Assembly (NCBI RefSeq): GCF_036324505.1
Contig: NC_086360.1
Location: forward strand, 8,848,293-8,912,292
Direction of reading: 5' to 3'
Source of the DNA: Eleginops maclovinus
Taxonomy: Eukaryota; Chordata; Actinopteri; Perciformes; Eleginopidae
DNA: 64,000 nt
The stretch's first letter is position 1. The number at the start of each line of letters is the position of its first letter. The position numbers and the translations under genes are program-made. Below, in pieces: positions 45,641 through 55,600 of this stretch. The notes beneath the pieces were generated by a model. It saw nothing but the letters and a program-made list of their open reading frames with translations. It ran no database searches and was not told the origin of the DNA.

Positions 45641-47906
45641 GATAAATGTGTAAAATTAGAAGTTAACTAAAGTTGCATACTGAAAGTGACTAATCACTGT
45701 AGTGAATACACGGAGTTAAAGGGTACAAATACTTCAACAACATCTGCTCCATGCGGTTTGCCCTGCGACCTCTGTTTCCCATAGTTACGGCAAATGAAGC
45801 TCAGCCAAGGAAGGAACAAGGAAGTAAAAGTAACAATGTGGCCAAAAGTATGTGGACACTGCTTTTTTTTATAACCACCTAAGTGTTGCTCAAAAATTAA
45901 GCTAAACATTTGGTGGTAAATTAAGATTGGTGTTCTACTGAACAGATAACTTAAATGTGATTCAAACCACTTTGTTATGTGGGATTCTAACATGTTAGTG
46001 TACTAAAATGTGACTAGTAAGGCTATACACAGCCAAGTGAAGTCAGTATGACTTTATTTGAGGTGATAATTATTATATTAACAACAATGAGATTATTTTG
46101 TTTATAACCCTTTTTTTCACAGAAGATAGTTTACTTTATCACTGCACGTAAAGCAATTTATAACATTTATGTTGCCTGTTCCATTTCAATTCTCAGTAGG
46201 CCTGCACAATAACACAGTAGGCAAGACCCTGAGTATGAGACACCTATATGGATTCCTATTAATGTTATTAATTGCACCTGTGTACTTTTCTACCATCAAA
46301 AGCCAAAATTAGACCATAGTGAAAAAGCACTAGGTGTTACTATTGACATTAACAAGGGCTCCGTTCAAGTTTCCAAATAAACTAGCATGCACAATACGGA
46401 CACCAAAACTAAGTGTGATGGGTACGTCTTCCTAAGTTATAGTTGTAGTGAGATTATAGATGCTACTGAACCACCTTTGTGACTCTAATGATACTGACTG
46501 AAGTGAGCCGAAGCTTTTGTGATAACTGGCTTTGTCAAAATCCCACCTCTGTGTGAGACTTCATGCAATCAATCCAAATTAATTAATCAAGATAGTGTTT
46601 CAAAATCAATAATTAATTTCCTCTCTGTCAATTAATCCAACGTTTCATGCTCCATCTGTTCACACTCTCAACCTGCTTGTGAAAATACATTCTAATCACC
46701 TTGTGAACAATATCACGTATATTTCACAGATGAAAAAGTGATGGAAAAATCCAGTCCAGAAATCAGGTCCTTACAGGGATATTATGGAACAGTGCATCAA
46801 ATAGTGACATTCATGTGTACATAGATTAAATACTCACAATGACAAAACAGTGGCATGTTTTTTCAGCAGGAAACTGATAACATTTGAATACATTGGGAAG
46901 AAGTTTCTCTTCTTTTATTTAATCTGGCCATTTTTTTTAAATGAAAAAGGGTACAAACTGTTAACTGTTAAAAGCCCATATATGTTTAAGAAAAAGGTAA
47001 ATATTTCAGAATATTCTGTTAATGGTGTACAATAATCCCACTGAAAAACACTTTTACACTCAACATAATGTATTAGTCTTTTTGAAGAGTAGCTTGAACA
47101 TCTTGGTGCACCGTGGGCATATGTGCCTTTAATGTGAACAGGATAGAAGTCTCTATTAATCGTTGCAACAGAGGGACCAATTTTTCAGGCGACTCCAGCA
47201 GCTGCATCAGTAGCAGCAGCAGCAGCCGCGAAGCCCAATTTAACCTCTTAGAGCATATCCTACAGACAGAATCCGTGGGTGAAGCATCACACAAAGTGTC
47301 AGAAACATCTGTTCAATCTGTTTGGTGCTCCAGTGTACAATACGCCAAGATCTCAGGGCACACAGCTCTAAAAATGAAACAGTGACAAGTCTGTCACACT
47401 CGATAAAAGAGGGGACAATAATAATCCTGTTGAAACTGCCGAGCATAAGAAAAATTGAAAGGCAGCTTTGTAAACTCAATACACACGCATGCCACAGAAA
47501 TGTCTTGGGATAACAATAAACAGAGAACTTTTGGTGCCCTCAGAATCCACCAGAGGTATCTTATGCTCCAGACAAACCAATGCCAGCTTGAGTCCTTTCA
47601 GGGGTGAAACACAGGGAAGATAAACTCTCACCAGCTCATGACAGCCCAGAGGAGTTCACTGGGATGTGAGAAGAATTGTCTTCAGGCAACAGATGCAACA
47701 GTTCACACACAAACTTGCCTCCAGCCAACTGCTCGCTATTTGCCATGGCTCCCTTAAAAGTTATAAATACAACTAATTAGTCTGCTGCCTTCTTCAGGCC
47801 AGCAAGAGGTAATGCCCTCCCTTCCACACCCATCACCCCATGCCCACACACCCTTCTCATGGGATCGGCATGAGTGCTTAATAAGTGCTAAAACAGACAG
47901 GAGCAG
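45641..47906. other. Divergent intergenic region between ccdc60 and the HSPB1-like gene
   Basis: About 2.3 kb holding both 5' flanks. No TATA box is obvious for ccdc60; the DNA near its first exon is relatively CpG-rich. A gccaaaagtatgtggacac word at 45841-45859 is a worn Tc1 inverted-repeat end. No exon found. Confidence 0.5.
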
Positions 47907-47915
47907 TATATATAA
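47907..47915 (+). promoter_or_regulatory. TATA box of the HSPB1-like gene
   Basis: TATATATAA about 190 bp before the ATG, which predicts transcription starting near 47938-47942 and a 5' leader of about 155 bases. No perfect heat-shock element (nGAAnnTTCn array) was found in the 250 bp upstream. Confidence 0.6.
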
Positions 47916-48096
47916 CGGCCCTCAGGGATTTCTCCGCCTCACCAAACTTAGCTTTCTTTTATCATTCTTTTTCTCATTAAGGAGTTTTTAATTGCTGAAA
48001 TTTCAACTCAGACAGACCAAAAGTTAATCGCTGAGTGTCTTTAAAAAGGGCTGGTATTTTTTAAAAGAATCTTTTGTCCCATTTAATATTTAGAAA

Positions 48097-48463
48097 ATGA
48101 GCCAACAAGCTAAAACAGAGCCGTCACACGAGGAGTCCAACAGGGGAGTCTGTTGGTACCCCTTGAGAAAATGGTGGCAGTCCAGCAGGCTTTTCAATAA
48201 GGATCTTGGCCTGCCGCCTTTCCTGGAGCCTGGGGACCCTCGGCGGATGGATGTGGACCAGCTCCAGAGGAGTCTGGCAGCCTGCTCTTGGCCAGGGTAC
48301 ATTCTCCCTCCACTGTTTGTGCCCTACATCTCTGCGTCAATGCATCACTCCGGCCAGCAGATTAGTGAGGAGCAGTTTGAGTGGAGGGTCAACCTGGAAG
48401 TGACTCACTTCTTTCCCTCAGAAATTGTTGTCAGTGTCAGTGACGGATTCCTGGAGGTCAGAG
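48097..48463 (+). CDS. HSPB1-like exon 1
   Basis: Residues 1-122 plus the first base of Gly123. Donor AGAG|GTACGT. The start is the first ATG after the TATA box, preceded by an in-frame TAG. Confidence 0.9.
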
Positions 48464-49979
48464 GTACGTTGAACAAACCTGTTATTTAAACAGATATATA
48501 ATTTCACTTTACTTGCAGTGTTATTAACTCTCACAGACAGGAGTTTCTATTCTTGATAAAGTAACAAAATCTATCTAATATCTCAAAGTCTAACTGTTAT
48601 CTAAATAGACTCACGGTTCACAGGAGGAACCCCTTAAAACAAAAACACTAATGGAAGGAAGCTGACTGTAACAAAATTACAAAGCTGCTTAAATAATTTG
48701 CTCGGGGAAATCAAAGCTCTGTGGCAGAAATTAATTTTTATGTTGAGTGGTTTCTCTTTGTGGCCTGATTCCTATGTGTGTCTTCTCCATAAACGATAAT
48801 CCATCCCCAGGGAAACATGAGGAAAGGCCAGATGAGCATGGATTTATTGCCAGATGTTTTACAAGGAAATACAGGTACTGTATGCAAAGTAAACACCGTT
48901 GTTAACCTGTTTACAATTATGTACCCATAATTTAAGCCTCTCCAATCCCTAAAATACTCATCTTATTATATTATGTACATCAATTTGACTATTTAAATAC
49001 TGCCCTTTTTATGCAGATACATTGTAAACAGGATCCTTTCTTTGTTCAGGCTCCCTGATGATATTGATGCAACCAAAATGGTATCCACTCTTTCTGCTGA
49101 TGGTATCCTGACTGTGGTAGCTCCGGTTTCCGAGAACTCAATTCCTTCTGCCATCGTCATAAAGGTGATCAAAACTAAGGTGTTTATTTAAGTATGAAAA
49201 AACAGTTAATGAGTGACATTTTGAGGTGATGGTAGGATATGTAGGTCATCTTTCCAGGCTGGTCCTTTCTCTTTGTTTCTAAAATGTTTGCTAAGCTAAG
49301 CTGATTTGCACCTGCCTGTATTCTTAGTCACTATTTACCGGACACAAAAAACACTGTTGTCAACCCTTTGCATCCAACGCTGAGCAAACCTCATTGAACC
49401 TGCATGATGATCAATATTATTCAATATCCCTCTTGAGTTTCAACTTTTTCAAAATCTTTATCCACAATAAAGGTGGAGGTGGAGGCAACTGTAGAAAAAC
49501 AGGAGAAGGATGAAGCCTCTGATACAGACACAGGTAGCTGCAGTGCACCAGAGGCGCCATGTCTTCCGTCTGCAGTGGATGATGGGGAAGAGTCTCCACT
49601 AGAGGTCCATGGAGATCAGGCCCCCACTGAAAGCACCGGAGATGGGCTTCAGCAGCATGAAGAGAGTAGGGACCAGGAGGAGGAGACCTTTGAAAAGCCA
49701 GCTGAAGAGTCCCACCTATCAGCACCTGTAGATGACAAAGGTACAGAGAATTTCCAAGTTTCCTCTGAGCACCATGAATCCCAGGAAATCCTAGAAATTC
49801 CAGACACACCCAAACAGCCAGAACACCAAGAACCAGCCGTGGTTAGGGAGATACAGCCAGTCTCAGGGGAGACAACTGATGAGATCACTCACCCTGAGGA
49901 GCAAGAGCTGGGCAAGATTCCACCGACTGATACCCCAAGCCAAGAGTTGGAAGTCCCCGACATAAAACAAGAAAACTGA
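48097..49979 (+). CDS. HSPB1-like small heat shock protein with acidic C-terminal tail
   Basis: ATP-independent cytosolic chaperone of the alpha-crystallin family. Exons 48097-48463, 48811-48874, 49050-49164, 49473-49979; phases match, 350 residues. The N-terminal region has the HSPB1 signature pieces SRLF..DLGLP and SWPGY. The alpha-crystallin domain covers residues ~93-170 ([59 protein letters not shown]). An IXI-type motif (IVI) follows at ~180. Then comes a 168-residue Glu/Asp/Pro/Thr-rich, presumably disordered tail that ordinary HSPB1 (about 205 residues) lacks. The 64-bp second exon is the size typical of this family. Possibly the fish gene called hspb15, but I cannot confirm the name. 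It faces hspb8 tail to tail. Confidence 0.9.
48811..48874 (+). CDS. HSPB1-like exon 2
   Basis: 64 bp, [20 protein letters not shown], nearly the HSPB1 [20 protein letters not shown]. Acceptor ccatccccag, donor CAG|GTACTG. Confidence 0.93.
49050..49164 (+). CDS. HSPB1-like exon 3
   Basis: 115 bp, residues 144-182, end of the alpha-crystallin domain and the IXI motif. Ends ATA AAG|GTGATC in phase 0. If the intron is retained, eight more codons (VIKTKVFI) and a TAA follow. Confidence 0.88.
49466..49471 (+). terminator. Possible intronic poly(A) signal overlapping the exon 4 acceptor
   Basis: AATAAA whose last A is the A of the splice-acceptor AG (49471-49472). It lies about 275 bp after the intron-retained stop codon. 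Use is inferred only. Confidence 0.35.
49473..49979 (+). CDS. HSPB1-like exon 4, acidic tail
   Basis: 168 codons beginning [16 protein letters not shown] and ending PDIKQEN. Open throughout, biased to Glu, Asp, Pro, Thr, Ser and Gln, no Cys after the first 30 residues. The acceptor (tttatccacaataaag) is poor. Confidence 0.8.
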   Translation: MEVEATVEKQEKDEASDTDTGSCSAPEAPCLPSAVDDGEESPLEVHGDQAPTESTGDGLQQHEESRDQEEETFEKPAEESHLSAPVDDKGTENFQVSSEHHESQEILEIPDTPKQPEHQEPAVVREIQPVSGETTDEITHPEEQELGKIPPTDTPSQELEVPDIKQEN

Positions 49980-50108
49980 GTACAAACACAAGTTTTCCCA
50001 ACATGTTGCACCAACAAACCGCCTGCACTGCTTACCTTGCACCAGTTCAGATGCATTTTAGATCAAATATATAATAGCCACATATAACCATGCTTCCATT
50101 GGAGCTCC

Positions 50109-50114
50109 AATAAA
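50109..50114 (+). terminator. Poly(A) signal of the HSPB1-like gene
   Basis: AATAAA 130 bp after the stop at 49979, followed by a GT-rich stretch (actgtgtcactc). Confidence 0.75.
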
Positions 50115-50826
50115 GCAATAGCATGTGAAAATATTACAAACTGTGTCACTCATTATTTATACATGATTTCAATTCCTCTTAATCTTAAAAATGATCAGGT
50201 GAATTTGCAATCGTTCATGAATCACATTCATAGCTACCTCTGGATATACGTGGGTGCTAAAATGGATAAAGTGATTAATTATCATGCCGTTTCAGCTAAG
50301 AGGTTTTGACATTAATCAGATACTATACGTTAGCACAGCTGTGTATTAGTCACTTCTACATGAGTAATCTGCCCAATTATGCTGTTGCCACGGTAGCACA
50401 AGTCTGTGCATCATCGAATACCATCAAATACAGCAGTGAAAGTGAGCTCATGACACAAAAGAAACACAGTTGTACTGCCAAAAGAGTGGAGGCCCTGTGT
50501 TTTTTTTCAGTGTTACTCTGGTTCAGAAACTTCTCAAACTGATCATCCCTCTTGATTCCAATACACTGACACATGCATAGGAACTGCCCCAATTGTTTTG
50601 TACTTGCATAAAAGGCTCTGGCGGTGCTGCTTCTGTGCGTTCGGCCCATTCTGCAAACACCAGTGCCAATCTCAGCGAGCACTAAGCCCTGTGCTAATCT
50701 GCAGCCCAATTCCTTCTGTTATCCAACAATAACACCACAGTCTCCCATGGTGCCAGGCCAGTGAGTGGCATGATTCTCAATAAAAGACACAGATGTTATA
50801 ACACGCTGGGAGATTGGCTGGACAGT

Positions 50827-50832
50827 TTTATT
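50827..50832 (-). terminator. hspb8: Candidate poly(A) signal of hspb8
   Basis: AATAAA on the minus strand, first hexamer of this kind found after the hspb8 stop; it predicts a 3' untranslated region of about 1.65 kb (50810-52478). Confidence 0.5.
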
Positions 50833-51249
50833 GCGTCAGCCGATACAAAGACATGGACAGAGAAGAAGACCGGAAACAAACGTCTTTGGCAAACAAGGGA
50901 GTCTGTCCGCTCCAACAATCATGCAGCCATCTTCTGGATTGCTCAAATAGAAAAGAAGAAAAAAATGCAAACCATATTGCAAAACCTTAAACACTTTAGA
51001 TTAATATTTATAATGAATTGGCACATGTTGAAGTATATTTACAATACACTTTGGTAGAATACAGTATGAATGCACACAATTCACACTTTAATGAAGCCAC
51101 AAAAGATAGCTTGCTTTCGTTTCTTGTCAGTTTAATTGACATTCATTAACTCAAAAAATAAACAACTGTAAAGTCAAGGCACTCCAGTAAATAAAGGCAC
51201 ATTTCTTTTTCAGACCAACAAAATCACATATAATACGTTTGATGCAAAG

Positions 51250-51250
<1 letters not shown>

Positions 51251-51281
<31 letters not shown>
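51251..51281. repeat. (AAT)n microsatellite
   Basis: About ten taa/aat units, inside the presumed hspb8 3' untranslated region. Confidence 0.95.
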
Positions 51282-52478
51282 CACAATAATCATCATCATA
51301 ATCATAAATACAAATTTGATACACATAGTGTTATATTGACTTATTGGTTATGGAAAATTATTTGGCTTATAATGTATAAGTGGCCCAGCTGATATTTCAT
51401 AACCCTCGGGATATAGCCATATATATTAGTAAAACTGCACAAGAAAAGTTTACACTGTGGCTCCATATGCTGTTGGAACATTTGTGATTTTAAAAATGTG
51501 TCCAGAAGGTTGTATAAAAACACTAAAGGCAGTTCTGAAGAAATACATGTGACGGCACATAAGAGGTACAAATTGGAGGTACCAGTTTTATGAAATTGTA
51601 CATTCTGATTATCAAACCAGCCGGTCTGTAGTCATTTTGTCATAATAGAAACCGTTGGGACAAGAGTGAAAACACCTTAAGTTTCAGAGTCTTTTGGACA
51701 TTTGGATTTTGACTTGAACATTGAAAAATAACCTCGATCAGATGGGAGTCATCAGCTCATAGTTGAGAGTCAGATGGGGCCTGCTACACCACCGCTGTTA
51801 ATCACTGAAAGAACGAATACAAGACGACACCGACCTCTAGCAACAGTAGTAATTTGGTGAAAGTCGGGCTACGTACTATAAATACCTTCAGCGAAAGTCT
51901 GTGAGAAACACAAAGGAGAGCATGTCCTTTCCCCTTCCATTGGAAGTTATGTTTTCAGCTTGTGTCTGTTTGTCCATTTGCGATCTCTGAGTTGTATTGT
52001 TGTTATCCTGGTCACATTAAGTTTCGCTTTACAGTTATTGGAACTGAAACCACAATATTTAGAAGCTAACCAAAATGTGTTGTTGACCAGCAGCAGTCTC
52101 AGTCAGTTTACATCATGATTCAGTGCCTTGGCTTTTGCTTTTACAACAGTAGATGCGGATTGTCCTAGCTGATGCATTAGAGTTGTAGCAACAACCATTG
52201 ATTTAATCAGCATCTTTCAGCATCGTGCACCGAAATCATGCACCGTGGCAAATCTATAGCATCTCTGCCAGCAGGGGGAGGCGGCTCTTCACTATTCTGC
52301 TTGCATTTATAACACTTTTGCCTTGTGCAGCTTTAATAAAGACATCAAACAGGTCATAACTATTTACCTTGAATACCTTACCCATTGTAATCTAACAACA
52401 TGAAGCTATAGGCCACATATTTCATTTCATTCATCAATTGTGTAGGATAAGTTGTTAGGATAGTGAGGAGATGGGGGT

Positions 52479-52653
52479 TTAGACCATGGGGGCCTCTTGG
52501 GGCTTGAGTGCTTCCACTTCCTGTTCCTCTTCACCCTGCGAGCCCTCGTTGCTGAAGAGGTAATATGGAGGAGTCTGCCGAGCTTCGATGATGAGGACGC
52601 CCTCGGGGGACAATGAGGCAAAAACGGTCAGAGGGTCAACATCTATTGGGATC
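52479..52653 (-). CDS. hspb8: hspb8 exon 3 (coding part)
   Basis: Residues 158-215: [20 protein letters not shown] followed by EARQTPPYY and an acidic end QEAPMV. Acceptor gaatcaccag. Confidence 0.96.
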
Positions 52654-55600
52654 CTGGTGATTCAGAGGAGAAGAGAAGTGAGAAAGTCTGTATGAGGGCT
52701 TTTTAATCTGTAAGCTTATGTGTGCATTCAGCGGGTTAAAAAGCACAAATTGGAAGAATCAAACAATGGAGATTGATGAGGAGAAACTGTTCACTTCCTT
52801 CTTGGAATTCATGCAAAACGTTGACATTTCCCTTCACTAATGCGGGGTACTGTTTGGCCGAATGCTAGGCCTTCATTACTGGTGCTATTTCGAGAACTGC
52901 TCATCCAAATAGGTTCTCACTCAACAATGCACTTCCCTTGATCCTTAGCAATACACCCTCGAAGTATGAAGGGATTCACTTGACAAGAATCTCGATGGAC
53001 GGACATACATAGAGCCAGACTCATTCAAATTTAGTCAGATAACAGTTGCTGTGCAAACATTGTTAAATGCTGAGCATTTTTATGGACACTTTGTCAAAAC
53101 CATTAAAACACCCACAGTCTTAGCAGCGTATGCCAAGGAAAAGGAAAAATGGAGTCATGGGATTTTGACGGTTATTAAAAAACGTGCACCCTGTCCTCTT
53201 TGACTAGCACTCATACAAACTAACTCACACCCAGGAGATGAGCTGAAAGCCATCAGTTTTCATTAAAAATACTTCAGCTCTGCGCCACAACTGCAAAGAA
53301 CAGGGGAATAAAACTCATGGAGCATCTGGGTCTGAGGTGAAAAATAATCTTGATTCCAATTAATGAGAGCGTCTGTCTGCAGAAGTTTAACACCTGTACA
53401 TTTTTATCGCTGTATACTTTCCTAATCTGCTGCTCTCATCTGTCACATAGGCAACAGCTCATTTTGTGTCTGGCATTTTTTTCGCCTCTTCGCTTCACTT
53501 TTTGACACCTCATACTGAAAATGTTATATTTGCCAGAGAAGAGCGAGATAATTGGCTTCCAATTCTTGAAGGAAGATACAAGGTGATGGAAAATCAGCCA
53601 AGCTGCAGTATGTAAGAGATTACTTTTCACATAAAGTGCATCTAAAATTGTATATAACAAAGTTATATAATGAGGTTACATTATCAAAAACTTCATTTTA
53701 GTTTTCCTTTCAAAATAATACACTTCACTTTGGAATGAAAGTCGTCATAAACTTGCTGTGAAGACAACACACAGACATCCAGGCGAACTCTGTTCCTTGT
53801 CCAGACAGTGTGGCCAAATATGGGTATTATAGGTTGTCTGTGTGAGCAGCCAAGTGTCTCTGGGAGTTAATATAAACATCAGGCTGCCCTGTTCAGACAT
53901 GAGACTGTGGGTTTAATTAGAGAGGACCCTCCACTGGCTTCCCACTCCACTGAGAAATACAAGTCAGAAGGGAAACGTCACCACACAGAAGCAGAGGTCA
54001 CATCAGGTCTATTTCTGTAGAGGAACCAGCTTTTAATTGAGCTCAAGTCTGTTACCATAAGCTGTTTGTAGCTATACCTGCAAAAAACAATGAACTGCAG
54101 TTGTGTATATATCACAATAACGGACATGTATTTCACAAAAATGGGAACCAGGAAATATTAAGAGCAACAAAGTCTGAAAAATATAGAACGATATAATATA
54201 AATGATCCCATTAGTAAAAGGTGATGGGCTTTACTGCAGCATCAACCTCCACACAGACAGAACCCCCCTAAAAAGGGACACAATAAATATATGGATTTAA
54301 CTTTGAACAGAGAAAGAAAATAGAGACACTCTATGGATGTTATAGGAGCCATAGTTGGGGCATAAGGCAATTAAAAAAATAATAGAAACAGTGGAATATA
54401 GCAAATCCAATTTAGAGAGAGCGAGACCAATACATGTTTAAATAAATAAGTGGCAAGAAGAAGGTCCCTGAAAATGTATTCACATCGCCCCAAGGACAAG
54501 GGGGGTTATGCGAGGGTTGGGTTTGTTGGAGAGTAAGTAAACATTACATCATCAAGGATGCGTGGGAGGAAGATACATGTGGCCCAGAGAAACAACAATA
54601 CACAGTGTATCTAAACTACAATAATATATTTACTAGACACCAGGATAAAAATAATCTTCCAATCGTTTTTTATATACCATATTTCCCAACTACAGCCCAT
54701 GGTCCTTGTAGGTATAATATATACCATTTTCACCCTAATGTAGCATGTAAGCACGCTAAAATGTGGTAATTATCACTTAAACAAAGACATGATGATGGGA
54801 ATTTTGTTTTTTTCCCAGGAGGATGATAACTACAATTTTGAGATATCTTCAGAACGGATGGTGACTTTACAGAGAAAAATTGTCAATAAATTCGTAATTC
54901 ATATTTTTTCGCAAAACCTATATTTTGTGCCAAATTATGCAATAGTTGTTGAGGCATTTTACAAAAAAAAACACCAAAGTTGGAGGACATCAGGATTCGA
55001 CCTCTGGGGACCATGAATGTCAGTTCATAGCAAAACATCTGTTAAGTGTTGAGATATTACAGTCTGGACCCAAGTGATGAACCCACCAACTGATATTGCC
55101 ATCCATAGAGTAATGACATGGCTAATAATAACATCAACTGTTCATTTATTAAGGAAACATTAACTCAAGGAGCCAATTGCTGTGTGCGATTGCTCCTCCT
55201 GACAAAGTCAAATCACTCAGCTGACCCATTATTTGGGACTCTAGCAGAAACCTTCTCTGTCTGGTTTGGGGACTTTATTTACAGGCAAGCACATCATTTA
55301 TCTCACACATTGATTTTGTACAGCTGCCCACACACTGTTCAATATGCTTAAAACATGTTCATTTGTTCCTGACCTTTCTATAGACCTTTGCCCTCAGATC
55401 TCAACAACAACATGTTTGGTTAATAACTGACATATTTCAGGTTTAACAGAGGGAATCACCCTTTGACCCTGTTCAGCTGTTTACTGTCCATCTTAGTGTA
55501 TCAATACCTTCTTTTGCTATTGGGGCCTTTGTCATTTCTATAGTGTTATATAGGATGTTGTGCATACAGTAATGGGTCTGCAAATGCTCGAATCCCAAAG

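Noticed and set aside
45740..45810. X-box-like (RFX) site upstream of ccdc60, ggtttgccctgcgacc / gtttcccatagttac
   Set aside because: Both are imperfect at core positions; not enough to claim ciliary regulation.
47660..47700. Heat-shock element upstream of the HSPB1-like gene (gaagaattgtcttc)
   Set aside because: The GAA and TTC units are five bases apart instead of two, so the consensus is not met.
49417..49888. Minus-strand frames opposite the acidic tail exon
   Set aside because: Antisense shadows of the Glu-rich coding sequence (Ser/Trp/Cys-rich translation).
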